Source of the DNA: Oscillospiraceae bacterium
Lineage (GTDB): Bacteria; Bacillota; Clostridia; Oscillospirales; CAG-272
NCBI GenBank assembly: GCA_015065205.1
Contig: SVQS01000028.1
Coordinates: forward strand, 1-15,279
DNA: 15,279 bases
Direction of reading: 5' to 3'
Shown here: positions 1 through 7,697 of the stretch, in pieces
Layout of the letters: every line of letters begins with the position of its first letter
How positions within the stretch are numbered: position 1 is the stretch's first letter
Program-made: the position numbers and the translations under genes
The notes under the pieces: model-generated
Seen by the model: only the letters and a program-made list of their open reading frames with translations
Told to the model about the DNA's origin: nothing
The model's database searches: none

Positions 1-5
1 ATCCA

Positions 6-428
6 TTACAGACCGTGAATGTCTGCTTGGCGGAAGCCGCCACGTTGCAGGATGCTCTCGGCTGCTTCGAGTTCATCGGTTTGAATGATCATAAAGGCTT
101 CGCCATCATTTTTGCCTGCAAAGGCGTACATATATTCAACGCCAATGCCGCTTTCGGACAAGAGGCGAAGAACGCCAAGTGTTCCACCGGGGGTATCGTC
201 CATTGTCAGGGAGAGCACGTCGGTTACGCGAACCACGATGCCCGCCTCCGAGAGAATCTTTTTGCCTTCCTCGGGCTTATCGACGATGAGGCGCAAAATA
301 CCGAACTCCGACGTATCTGCCAAAGAGAGTGCGCGAATGTTGACGTGATTTTGCGCCAAAAGATCTGCTACGGCGCACATACGTCCTTGCTTATTTTCCA
401 AAAATACGGATAATTGTTTAATAATCAT
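6..428 (-). CDS. Tandem ACT-domain protein (amino-acid-binding)
   Basis: This 140-residue protein consists of two ACT-like modules, roughly residues 1-70 (starting MIIKQLSVFLENKQGRM) and 71-140, with no catalytic domain. ACT domains bind amino acids and regulate partner enzymes. Small double-ACT proteins are often found beside phenylacetate-CoA ligase and indolepyruvate oxidoreductase genes in anaerobes. It is the last visible gene of the T-box operon, 18 nt after the paaK-like stop, preceded by a purine-rich GGGGAGAG that is a weaker ribosome site than its neighbours have. A role as sensor or allosteric partner for aromatic amino acids is inferred from context; no ligand can be read from the sequence. 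The window ends 5 nt after its stop, so whether the operon continues is unknown. Confidence 0.85.
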   Translation of the reverse strand: MIIKQLSVFLENKQGRMCAVADLLAQNHVNIRALSLADTSEFGILRLIVDKPEEGKKILSEAGIVVRVTDVLSLTMDDTPGGTLGVLRLLSESGIGVEYMYAFAGKNDGEAFMIIQTDELEAAESILQRGGFRQADIHGL

Positions 429-446
429 ATATTTTTCTCTCCCCTC

Positions 447-1757
447 TTAAATTTTGCCGGCTCTGTTATCGATAACACGCTTTGCCTTACCCTCTGAGCG
501 AACGATGGACTTTGGGTTAACCAGATGCACCTTGGCACTGATGCCCAGCATAGAGCGCAGATCCTCGGTAATGCGTTTTTCGAGCTTTTCGATGGCCTTG
601 ATGTTATCCGAGAAGAAGGCCTCGCTCATCTCAACATTGATATCAAAGGTATCGGTATTGTTGACGCGGTCGACCACGATTTGATAGTTGGGTGTGATTT
701 GGTCGCCGCTGACCTTGAGGAGAACCTCCTCAATTTGCGACGGGAATACATTGACACCGCGAATGATGAGCATATCGTCGGTACGTCCGTTTGGCTTGCC
801 CATACGAATGTGTGTACGTCCGCAAGCGCACTTTTCGGGAATAAGCGTGCAGATGTCGCGTGTGCGGTAGCGAATAACAGGAAACGCCTCTTTGGTTAGA
901 GATGTAAATACCAATTCACCGGGCGTTCCCTCGGGCAGAACCTCGCCTGTATCGGGGTCGATGGTCTCTACCCAGAAGTTGTCCTCCCAAACGTGCATAC
1001 CTGCCTGCTCGGGACATTCACCCGAAACGCCGGGGCCGAGAACTTCGGAAAGTCCATAAATATCGTATGCCTTAAGACCAAGTTTGTCTTCAATTTGACG
1101 GCGCATATTTTCGCTCCAAGGCTCGGCACCGAAGATGCCAACACGCAATTTGAGTTGATCTTTGACGCCAAGACGCTCAACCTCCTCGCCAAGATACATT
1201 GCATAAGAAGGTGTACAGCAAAGCACAGTTGCGCCAAAGTCGATCATCGTTTGAATTTGATTTGCGGTGTTGCCCGACGAAATGGGAATGATGGTAGCGC
1301 CGATCTTCTGTGCACCGCCGTGCAGACCAAATCCGCCCGTAAAGAGCCCGTAGCCGTAGGCTACTTGCACAAAATCATCTTTCGTAACACCAAGTGCAGT
1401 CAGCATACGTGCAACGCACCCGTCCCACATATCCAAATCCTTTTTGGTGTATCCTACAACGATTCTCTTGCCTGTCGTACCCGACGATGCGTGCAGACGC
1501 ACAACATCTTGCATCGGTACGGCAAAAAGACCGTAGGGGTAATAATCGCGCAAGTCCTTTTTGTAGGAGAACGGCAACAGATGGATATCTTGGACACCGT
1601 GAATATCCTCGGGCTTGAGACCCTTTTCGTCCATACGGTTACGGAAGCACTCTACGTTCTCATAGCAGTGTCGCACCGTTTGGCACAGACGCTCACTTTG
1701 CAGTTTTTTCAGTTCCTCGCGAGGCATACATTCAATTTCGCGATTCAGGAAGCTCAT
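447..1757 (-). CDS. paaK: Phenylacetate-CoA ligase family (arylacetate-CoA ligase)
   Basis: This is a 436-residue AMP-forming ligase of the PaaK type, the usual family length (about 430). It activates phenylacetate or related arylacetates to the CoA thioester with ATP. Visible motifs are the phosphate-binding SSGTTGKR (residues 91-98), YGLSE with the following GPGVSGEC, the RYRTRD segment, and the C-terminal hinge IIRGVNVFPSQIEE typical of PaaK. A CACGRTH stretch lies between the last two, as is common in this family. The start at MSFLNRE is preceded by AAGGTAG. It lies 33 nt after iorB in the T-box operon. Pairing with IorAB fits arylacetyl-CoA chemistry; whether phenyl-, 4-hydroxyphenyl- or indoleacetate is preferred cannot be told. 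Confidence 0.92.
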   Translation of the reverse strand: MSFLNREIECMPREELKKLQSERLCQTVRHCYENVECFRNRMDEKGLKPEDIHGVQDIHLLPFSYKKDLRDYYPYGLFAVPMQDVVRLHASSGTTGKRIVVGYTKKDLDMWDGCVARMLTALGVTKDDFVQVAYGYGLFTGGFGLHGGAQKIGATIIPISSGNTANQIQTMIDFGATVLCCTPSYAMYLGEEVERLGVKDQLKLRVGIFGAEPWSENMRRQIEDKLGLKAYDIYGLSEVLGPGVSGECPEQAGMHVWEDNFWVETIDPDTGEVLPEGTPGELVFTSLTKEAFPVIRYRTRDICTLIPEKCACGRTHIRMGKPNGRTDDMLIIRGVNVFPSQIEEVLLKVSGDQITPNYQIVVDRVNNTDTFDINVEMSEAFFSDNIKAIEKLEKRITEDLRSMLGISAKVHLVNPKSIVRSEGKAKRVIDNRAGKI

Positions 1758-1790
1758 AATTTCTACCTTCTTTCAGTTTTGAGAATAAAA

Positions 1791-2360
1791 TTACAGGTTA
1801 TAGCCGAGATCAAATGCCTTGAGGTTTGCTTCAAGGAACTTAGGCGGAACGGTGATCTTGATGGTCTCGATCCATTCCTCGTAAGGAATCTCGGTGTTCT
1901 TTGCCATCACGCCGATGAGAACAACGTTGACAGCCTTTGCATTGCCCGCCTCGCGCGCAAGCGCAAGAGCGTCAACTGCGGTCAGGTCAACTACCGCATC
2001 AAGCTTGGCAATTATGTCTGCAGGATAATCAACAGCACCCGTGATGACGGGCATAGGATTGATCATTTGGTCATTGACGATCATTTTGCCGCCCTTCTTC
2101 AGCCAAGGGAGTGCACGATACGCTTCAAGACATTCAAATGCAAGAATAATATCAGCCTCGCCCTTGTCGATGATGGGAGAGTGAACAGCATCGCCAAACT
2201 TAACGTAGGTAACAACGCTACCACCGCGTTGGCTCATTCCGTGGACCTCGGAGACCTTAACGTCGTATCCCTTTCTGATAACGGCGTTGCCGAGAATACG
2301 GCTGGCAAGGAGTGTTCCCTGACCGCCCACGCCGACGATCATAATATTCTTCGTGCTCAT
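1791..2360 (-). CDS. iorB: Indolepyruvate ferredoxin oxidoreductase, beta subunit
   Basis: A 189-residue gamma-type domain of 2-oxoacid:ferredoxin oxidoreductases, recognisable from the N-terminal GVGGQGTLLASRILG, the HGMSQRGG segment and the VTYVKFG strand. With IorA it interconverts aryl pyruvates (indole-, phenyl-, hydroxyphenylpyruvate) plus CoA with arylacetyl-CoA, CO2 and reduced ferredoxin in the cytoplasm. I place the start at MSTKNIMIVG (2360), not at the in-frame ATG at 2390. The inner start has a strong GGAGGAGG seven bases upstream and begins only 1 nt after the iorA stop, the normal arrangement for translationally coupled subunits. The longer form would add ten charged residues inside the iorA coding region. 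Confidence 0.93.
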   Translation of the reverse strand: MSTKNIMIVGVGGQGTLLASRILGNAVIRKGYDVKVSEVHGMSQRGGSVVTYVKFGDAVHSPIIDKGEADIILAFECLEAYRALPWLKKGGKMIVNDQMINPMPVITGAVDYPADIIAKLDAVVDLTAVDALALAREAGNAKAVNVVLIGVMAKNTEIPYEEWIETIKITVPPKFLEANLKAFDLGYNL

Positions 2361-2361
2361 C

Positions 2362-4110
2362 TTAAGCCTCCTCCTTTTCAATTGCTCCAAAGGGACAAAC
2401 GCCTACGCACAGTCCGCAACCGTTGCACTGTGTTGTGTCAATGCGTACAGCACCGCTCACCTTATCCATGCTGATGGCAGGACATCCAAGCTTCATACAG
2501 AGCTTGCACTTGCGGCACTTTTCGGTAATGACACAGTTGCCTGTGTATTTTACGCTCTTGAGAAGCGCGCAGGGGCGTTGCGCAATGATAACAGACGGCT
2601 CATCGGTTGCGAGCTCGGTCTTAACAACCTTTTCAAAATTCTTAACGTCAAAGGGGTCGGCAACTGTAATTCGATCAACGCCAACACCTTGGCAGAGCTT
2701 AATCAGGTCAACCTGGCGGGTAGCCTCACCGCGAATGGTCTTGCCGGTGGTGGGGTTATCCTGATGTCCTGTCATACCTGTGATGGAGTTGTCAAGAATG
2801 ATAACGGTATTGATGCCCTTGTTGTAAACAATGTCAACAAGTCCGGTAATGCCGGAGTGCATAAAGGTGGAGTCGCCAATAACAGACACGAGCTTTCCTG
2901 CAAACTCTTTGCCCTGCACCTTTGCCATACCGTGTGCCGCGCTGACAGATGCACCCATGCAAATGGTGCTATCAACTGCGGCAAGGGGCGCAACAGCGCC
3001 GAGTGTATAACATCCGATGTCACCCGAAACGGTAACACCGAGTTTGTTTAGCACATAGAACGTACCGCGGTGCGGACATCCCGCACACATAACGGGGGGA
3101 CGACCGGGAATCGCTTCTTCAAGAGAAACAAACTCTGCGGCATCCTCGCCCAAAACCACCTTACGAATCATAGAAGGTGTGTATTCGCCAAGCATTGTAA
3201 AGAGCTCCTTGCCCTTCACATCCATACCCATAGCACGGCAAGCGTCCTCGATAAAGGGATCAAGCTCTTCAATTACGTAAACGGTCTTGCACTTGGCGGC
3301 AAAATCCTTCAAGAACTTTTCGGAAAGCGGCCAAACAATGCCGAGCTTACAATAGTTGACCTTGTCGCCAAGAGCCTCTTTTGCATACTGATATGCAATG
3401 CCTGCGGTGATAACGCCAATGTCACTACCGTTATCCTCAACGGTGTTAAAGGGACAGCTCTCTGCGTATGCTTCCAGCTTTTGGGTTCTTTCTTCAACAA
3501 CAACGTGACGCTTGATGGCATTTGCAGGCATCATAACGTTCTTTGCAATGTTCTTTTGATATTCCTTTACGGGATGTACTTCCCTTTCACCAAGCTCTAC
3601 AAGGCTTTGGGAGTGAGATACGCGCGTGGAAAGGCGAACGAGAATAGGCGTATCAAACTGCTCACTCAAATCGAATGCCGCTTTGGTATAATCGCGGCAC
3701 TCCAAAGAATCAGAGGGCTCGAGCATAGGAATCTTCGCCGCTCTTGCATAGTGACGGGAATCCTGCTCATTTTGCGAGGAATGCATACCGGGGTCGTCTG
3801 CTACGCAGTAGACCATTCCCCCACTCACGCCTGTATAACTGTTGGTAAAGAGAGGGTCTGCCATAACGTTCAGACCTACGTGCTTACAGCAGGTCATCGC
3901 TCTGCCGCCTGCAATGGATGCACCGATGGCAACCTCGGCGGCTACCTTCTCGTTGGGAGCCCACTCTACAAATACCTCTTCTGCGGGATAGGTTGCCATG
4001 CACTCGGTGATCTCGGTGCTGGGCGTTCCCGGGTAAGAGGAAACAAGATGTACGCCTGCCTCATACGCTCCTTGCGCTACGGCTGCGTTACCAAGCATTA
4101 ACTTTTTCAT
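2362..4110 (-). CDS. iorA: Indolepyruvate ferredoxin oxidoreductase, alpha subunit
   Basis: A 582-residue catalytic subunit. The N-terminal pyrimidine-binding domain starts LMLGNAAVAQGAYEAG and includes SSYPGTPSTEI. The thiamine diphosphate domain follows at about residues 355-470, with GDIGCYTLG and the GDSTFMHSG/DNSITGMTGHQ block that binds the cofactor and metal. The C-terminus carries an 8Fe ferredoxin-like domain (about 530-580) with CRKCKLCMKLGCP and CNGCGLCVGVCP, so both 4Fe-4S sites look complete. IorA enzymes act on aryl pyruvates and are oxygen-sensitive, which points to an anaerobe. The start MKKLMLGN follows AAGGAGAAC; an in-frame ATG at 4164 would lie inside the upstream ligase gene and is rejected. 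The gene follows that ligase by 14 nt and abuts iorB. Confidence 0.95.
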   Translation of the reverse strand: MKKLMLGNAAVAQGAYEAGVHLVSSYPGTPSTEITECMATYPAEEVFVEWAPNEKVAAEVAIGASIAGGRAMTCCKHVGLNVMADPLFTNSYTGVSGGMVYCVADDPGMHSSQNEQDSRHYARAAKIPMLEPSDSLECRDYTKAAFDLSEQFDTPILVRLSTRVSHSQSLVELGEREVHPVKEYQKNIAKNVMMPANAIKRHVVVEERTQKLEAYAESCPFNTVEDNGSDIGVITAGIAYQYAKEALGDKVNYCKLGIVWPLSEKFLKDFAAKCKTVYVIEELDPFIEDACRAMGMDVKGKELFTMLGEYTPSMIRKVVLGEDAAEFVSLEEAIPGRPPVMCAGCPHRGTFYVLNKLGVTVSGDIGCYTLGAVAPLAAVDSTICMGASVSAAHGMAKVQGKEFAGKLVSVIGDSTFMHSGITGLVDIVYNKGINTVIILDNSITGMTGHQDNPTTGKTIRGEATRQVDLIKLCQGVGVDRITVADPFDVKNFEKVVKTELATDEPSVIIAQRPCALLKSVKYTGNCVITEKCRKCKLCMKLGCPAISMDKVSGAVRIDTTQCNGCGLCVGVCPFGAIEKEEA

Positions 4111-4124
4111 AACAGTTCTCCTTT

Positions 4125-5759
4125 TCAGCCTTCTATCTGCTGTGCCACAAGACTCTCGCCGCAATAGATGCTGCGAAGCTTCGGCTTCTCGATCTTACCC
4201 GTAGGATTGCGCGGAACCTCGGCAAAAATGATGCGACGGGGACGCTTGTAGCGAGGAAGCGGCGCACAGAAGCGCTCCAATTCTTCCTCTGTTAGGGTGT
4301 ACCCTTCCTTGATTTCTACAATCGCAGCGGCAATCTCGCCAAGGCGAGGATCGGGCAAGCCAATGACAGCTACGTCCTTGACAGCATCGTGCTTGCGGAT
4401 AAAATCTTCTATTTGTACAGGGTAGAGGTTCTCTCCACCTGTGATAATAACGTCTTTTTTACGGTCGACAAGGAAGATAAAGCCATCCTCGTCTTCCATT
4501 GCCATATCTCCTGTGAGGAGCCAATCACCGTGTAAGATCTCGTCGGTGGCTTCTTTGTCTTTGTAATAGCATTTCATAACACCGGGGCCCTTAACGCAAA
4601 GCTCGCCAACCTCGCCGCGCGGAACAACGTTCCCCTGCTCGTTGATAATGCAAACCTGCCAACCATAACCTGCTTTGCCGATAGCACCGACCTTGTGCAC
4701 GTTCTCCACACCCAGATGCACACAGCCGGGACCGATGGACTCGGAAAGACCGTAGTTAGTGTCGTATTCGTGCTTCGGGAACACCTTGAGCCAACGGCGA
4801 ATGAGAGAGGGCGGAACGGGCTGTGCACCGATGTGCATCAATCTCCATTGGTCGAGGTCGTAATCCTCAAGCTTGACGTCGCCGCGCTCAATGGCGTCGA
4901 GCATATCCTGCGCCCACGGAACAAGCAACCAAACGATAGAGCAACGCTCGTCGGAGGCGGCCTTGAAGATCCACTCAGGGCGCGTACCCTTGAGGAGCAC
5001 TGCCTTGCTACCGCTCATCAGAGAGCCAAACCAGTGCATTTTTGCGCCCGTGTGATACAGAGGCGGGATGCAGAGAAAGACGTCGTTGTGTGTTTGCCCG
5101 TGATGGTTATGTTCCACACGTGCCGCGTGGATGAGACTGCGGTGTGCGTGCAGGATAGCCTTGGGAAAACCTGTTGTACCCGATGAAAAATAGATAGCGG
5201 CATCGTCGTTCTCTTCAATCGTCATCTGGGGGGCTTTGGAATCACAGTAGCCAATCATTTTATCATAACTGTCGGCAAAGGACGGGCAGTCCTCACCAAC
5301 GTAGAACATATGCTTAATATCGGGCAGGCGGTCACAGATCTGTTCCATACGGCCAACAAACTCAGGACCAAAAACCAGCATCGAGCAATCTGCCTTTTCG
5401 AGACAATATTTGATCTCATCTGCCACGTAACGGTAGTTGAGCGGCACGACGATAGCACCCGCTTTGAGAACGCCAAAATAGATGGGGAGCCACTCGATGG
5501 AGTTCATCAAAAGAATGGCAACCTTCTCTCCTCTTTTGCATCCGCGCGTCAAGAGGAGATTGGCAAAACGATTGGCCTTTGCCTCAAACTCTCCCCACGT
5601 CAAGGAACGGCGGAAAGGTTTACCGGGTTCGGGCTGCATCAGGGAGTAGTCCTTCCAGGTCAAGCGGCTTTCCGGCTCAAAGCAAGGATTGATCTCGACG
5701 AGTGCTGTTTCCTCTCCGTAAAGCGATGCATTTTGATTTAACAAATCGATAATTGTCAT
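4125..5759 (-). CDS. AMP-forming acyl-/arylacyl-CoA synthetase
   Basis: A 544-residue member of the ANL superfamily. Core motifs are complete: YFSSGTTGFPK (about 190-200, ATP phosphate loop), YGLSES (about 336), TGD, DRKKDVIITGGENLYP, and the C-terminal PTGKIEK whose lysine catalyses adenylation. It resembles medium- and long-chain fatty-acyl-CoA ligases but the substrate cannot be fixed; near IorAB an aryl or branched carboxylate is plausible. It is the first gene of the T-box operon: its start lies about 25 nt after the leader terminator and has AAGGAG seven bases upstream. The N-terminus has an unusual stretch with two tryptophan/leucine segments (SRLTWKDYSL and RRSLTWGEFE), which looks like a small insertion or duplication before the usual first motif. 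The operon therefore encodes two different CoA ligases. Confidence 0.88.
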   Translation of the reverse strand: MTIIDLLNQNASLYGEETALVEINPCFEPESRLTWKDYSLMQPEPGKPFRRSLTWGEFEAKANRFANLLLTRGCKRGEKVAILLMNSIEWLPIYFGVLKAGAIVVPLNYRYVADEIKYCLEKADCSMLVFGPEFVGRMEQICDRLPDIKHMFYVGEDCPSFADSYDKMIGYCDSKAPQMTIEENDDAAIYFSSGTTGFPKAILHAHRSLIHAARVEHNHHGQTHNDVFLCIPPLYHTGAKMHWFGSLMSGSKAVLLKGTRPEWIFKAASDERCSIVWLLVPWAQDMLDAIERGDVKLEDYDLDQWRLMHIGAQPVPPSLIRRWLKVFPKHEYDTNYGLSESIGPGCVHLGVENVHKVGAIGKAGYGWQVCIINEQGNVVPRGEVGELCVKGPGVMKCYYKDKEATDEILHGDWLLTGDMAMEDEDGFIFLVDRKKDVIITGGENLYPVQIEDFIRKHDAVKDVAVIGLPDPRLGEIAAAIVEIKEGYTLTEEELERFCAPLPRYKRPRRIIFAEVPRNPTGKIEKPKLRSIYCGESLVAQQIEG

Positions 5760-5783
5760 GTTATTCTCCTTTTAGACCAATAC

Positions 5784-5817
5784 AAAAACCGCCCTCTGCG
5801 ACAAGCGCAGAGGACGG
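5784..5817 (-). terminator. T-box-controlled intrinsic terminator
   Basis: A 12-bp stem (5817-5806 with 5800-5789, one G-T wobble, loop 5805-5801) is followed by five T residues at 5788-5784. Its 5' arm contains CCTCTG (5813-5808), which can instead pair with CAGAGG (5843-5838) to form the antiterminator. The two structures are mutually exclusive, as in class I transcriptional T-boxes. Confidence 0.93.
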
Positions 5818-6034
5818 TAAAAAAGACCGCGGTACCACCTCTGTTGTTTGCCACTCGGCAAACCTCTTTGTGCGCTGTAACGGGCTGCCCGTCGTAGCCT
5901 ACAAGCCGTTGGCGTTCGGTACGAAACTCGCGAACTGTATTCGGCAACCCCTTGTCCCTGTCTCGCACCGTCCGACAGTTCTCTGTGCACGTGGGGATTC
6001 CCTACTTGTTTTCGGTCAACGTTTTTTATTATTA
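5784..6034 (-). promoter_or_regulatory. T-box riboswitch leader, probable tyrosine (TAC) specifier
   Basis: A T-box leader lies between the operon promoter and the first ligase gene. Stem I closes with CGTT (6021-6018) and AACG, with a GA kink-turn-like segment above. Loop E is formed by AGTA (6006-6003) and GAA (5942-5940), and the codon following GAA is TAC (5939-5937) followed by a purine. The distal part has the conserved AGAGAACTG...GGACGGTGCGAGACAG pattern (5986-5958). A Stem II region follows, then Stem III (TTTGCC 5862-5857, GGCAAA 5852-5847). The T-box proper reads AGAGGTGGTACCGCGGT, with TGGT (5837-5834) able to pair with an ACCA tRNA end, which requires discriminator A as in tRNA-Tyr. 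Uncharged tRNA would favour the antiterminator and switch the operon on. Presence of a T-box is near certain; specifier identity is about 70% sure. Confidence 0.96.
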
Positions 6035-6040
6035 CTGATA

Positions 6041-6069
6041 ATTATATCACTCTAACTTCTGTTTGTCAA
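6041..6069 (-). promoter_or_regulatory. Sigma-A promoter of the T-box/ior operon
   Basis: The -35 box TTGACA (6069-6064) and -10 box TATAAT (6046-6041) are both perfect and separated by exactly 17 bp. The predicted start, about 6034, lies just before T-box Stem I. Such a strong promoter fits control by attenuation in the leader. Confidence 0.9.
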
Positions 6070-6282
6070 TAGTTTTGTTCCAATTCCATTAACACATTTC
6101 TTGGTTTTTTATCTTTTTTCGACCAAGCAAAGGATTGGATAATGATCGGAATAAAGCACAGTTGGCTCTTCTCCACCCGAATATAGCACGTAAGAAGGAA
6201 AGTGTCAAGAAAAAATCTTTACCCCTTCGTTTTGCAAAAAGATATTCCAATTGCTTTTCTTCGCCTTTTATCGTTTTTCTTC
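6070..6282. other. Intergenic spacer between divergent promoters
   Basis: About 210 bp of AT-rich DNA separate the -35 boxes of the ior operon (minus strand) and lysC (plus strand). I see no gene here; the short open frames crossing it lack ribosome sites. The only structure seen is a 6-bp inverted repeat CTTGGT/ACCAAG around 6100-6127, too weak to call. Confidence 0.5.
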
Positions 6283-6311
6283 TTGACAAACGGCTTTCTT
6301 TTTCGTATAAT
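6283..6311 (+). promoter_or_regulatory. Sigma-A promoter of lysC
   Basis: Perfect TTGACA (6283-6288) and TATAAT (6306-6311) with a 17-bp spacer, about 60 bp upstream of the aspartate kinase start. The leader that follows is too short for a lysine riboswitch. Confidence 0.9.
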
Positions 6312-6335
6312 ATAGTAAGTAATAAAATTTGACCC

Positions 6336-6354
6336 TTCTCACGCCTTGTGAGAA
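6336..6354 (+). promoter_or_regulatory. Hairpin just upstream of the lysC ribosome site
   Basis: TTCTCAC (6336-6342) and GTGAGAA (6348-6354) form a 7-bp stem with loop GCCTT, ending 3-4 nt before the AAAGGA ribosome site. There is no T-run, so it is not a terminator. It may affect translation initiation or mRNA stability; this is inference. Confidence 0.4.
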
Positions 6355-6371
6355 TGAAAGGAAACCCAAGT

Positions 6372-7694
6372 ATGGAAATGAAAGTTGTAAAATTTGGCGG
6401 TTCCTCGCTGGCAGATGCCAATCAATTCCGCCGTGTAGCCGCAATCGTCGCCGCTGATCCGGCCCGCCGCTACGTTGTTGCCTCTGCCCCCGGCAAGAGA
6501 TTTAAGGACGACGAAAAGGTAACCGATATGCTCTACCACTGCTATGAGCTTGTACGTCAGGGCAAGGATATTGGTGAGTACTATCAAAAAATTTGCGATC
6601 GTTATAACTCGATTATTGCAGATCTCGGTCTCGATTTTGATATTTCGGGCGAACTCGACTATATTCGCAACGCGATCGAGCACTATTCCGGTAGAGACTT
6701 TGCCGCAAGCCGCGGTGAGTATCTCAACTCCCTCATTTTGGCAAAGTATCTCAAATTCGATTTTATTGATGCCGAGTCTGTAATCTACTTCCGCGAGAAC
6801 GGTACTTTTGATGAAGAAAAGACAAATACAATCATGCGCGAGGAGCTCAAAAAGCATCAGTATGCCGTCATTCCCGGCTTCTACGGTGTTATGCCCAACG
6901 GCACCATTAAGACATTCAGCCGTGGCGGTTCGGATATTACAGGTTCTATCGTTTCGCGCGCAGCTGACGCCGACCTTTATGAAAACTGGACCGACGTTTC
7001 GGGTTGCCTGATGGCAGACCCCCGCACCGTCAACGATCCTCTGCCCATTAAGACCATCACCTATCGCGAATTGCGCGAACTTTCTTATATGGGCGCATCT
7101 GTTTTGCACGAGGATGCGATCTTCCCTGTTCGCTACGCGGGCATTCCGATCAACATTCGTAATACAAACGAGCCCTCTGCCCCCGGCACGATGATCGTTT
7201 CCGCTACCTCGGAATACGACAGCGAGCACATCATCACCGGTGTTGCCGGTAAACGTGGCTTCTCGGTCATCCACATCGAAAAGGATATGATGAACGCCGA
7301 AATCGGTTTCGGTCGCCGCGTGCTGGACGTTCTTGAGGACAACGACATCTCCTTTGAGCATCTGCCCTCAGGCGTTGACACGATGAGCGTGATCCTCTCA
7401 TCTGCTTGCATCAAGGATGAGTTCAAGAGAGAACGTATTCTCTCCTCTATCAACAAACGCGTCAGACCTGATAGCGTTGTGATCGAGGACGGACTCGCAC
7501 TTCTTGCCGTTGTAGGTCGCGGTATGGTAAAGGCAAAAGGTACCGCAGCGCGTGTGTTCTCTGCTATCTCCAATGCAGGCATCAACATCCGCATGATCGA
7601 CCAGGGCTCGAGCGAGCTGAACATCATCATCGGCGTGGAAGAACACGACCTTGAAAAGGCACTCACCGCCATTTATAATGAGTTTGTAAAATAA
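6372..7694 (+). CDS. lysC: Aspartate kinase
   Basis: A 440-residue aspartokinase that phosphorylates L-aspartate, the first step to lysine, threonine, methionine and diaminopimelate. The N-terminal kinase signature VVKFGGSSLA, the FSRGGSDITGS nucleotide/substrate block and YENWTDVSG are present. The C-terminal third contains two ACT domains (IHIEKDMMNAEIGFGRRVLDVLEDN... and LALLAVVGRGMVKAKGTAARVFSAI...NIIIGV), implying allosteric feedback by an aspartate-family amino acid. I chose ATG 6372 because AAAGGA lies 8-9 bases upstream; the GTG at 6348 would put the start inside a leader hairpin. The gene is alone in its transcript: its own promoter is upstream and a strong palindrome follows the stop by 8 nt. 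Which amino acid inhibits it cannot be read from the sequence. Confidence 0.95.
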   Translation: MEMKVVKFGGSSLADANQFRRVAAIVAADPARRYVVASAPGKRFKDDEKVTDMLYHCYELVRQGKDIGEYYQKICDRYNSIIADLGLDFDISGELDYIRNAIEHYSGRDFAASRGEYLNSLILAKYLKFDFIDAESVIYFRENGTFDEEKTNTIMREELKKHQYAVIPGFYGVMPNGTIKTFSRGGSDITGSIVSRAADADLYENWTDVSGCLMADPRTVNDPLPIKTITYRELRELSYMGASVLHEDAIFPVRYAGIPINIRNTNEPSAPGTMIVSATSEYDSEHIITGVAGKRGFSVIHIEKDMMNAEIGFGRRVLDVLEDNDISFEHLPSGVDTMSVILSSACIKDEFKRERILSSINKRVRPDSVVIEDGLALLAVVGRGMVKAKGTAARVFSAISNAGINIRMIDQGSSELNIIIGVEEHDLEKALTAIYNEFVK

Positions 7695-7697
7695 GAA

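Noticed and set aside
993..2474. A 493-codon plus-strand open frame antisense to the PaaK-like gene and iorB
   Set aside because: It crosses two well-supported minus-strand genes, has no ribosome site, and its protein shows no domain; long antisense frames arise from codon bias of the real genes.
3070..4101. A 343-codon plus-strand frame antisense to iorA
   Set aside because: It lies wholly inside iorA, whose thiamine and Fe-S motifs are unmistakable, and has no start signals.
5932..5934. TTC (Phe) as the T-box specifier
   Set aside because: It lies five or more bases past the GAA of loop E, in the predicted lower helix, whereas TAC directly follows GAA and is followed by the expected purine; kept only as a less likely alternative.
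6312..6371. Possible lysine riboswitch upstream of lysC
   Set aside because: The leader is only about 55 nt, with one small hairpin; an L-box needs over 150 nt of conserved structure.
6339..7361. A 340-codon minus-strand frame antisense to lysC
   Set aside because: The plus-strand frame carries all aspartate kinase motifs plus promoter and ribosome site; the antisense product resembles nothing.
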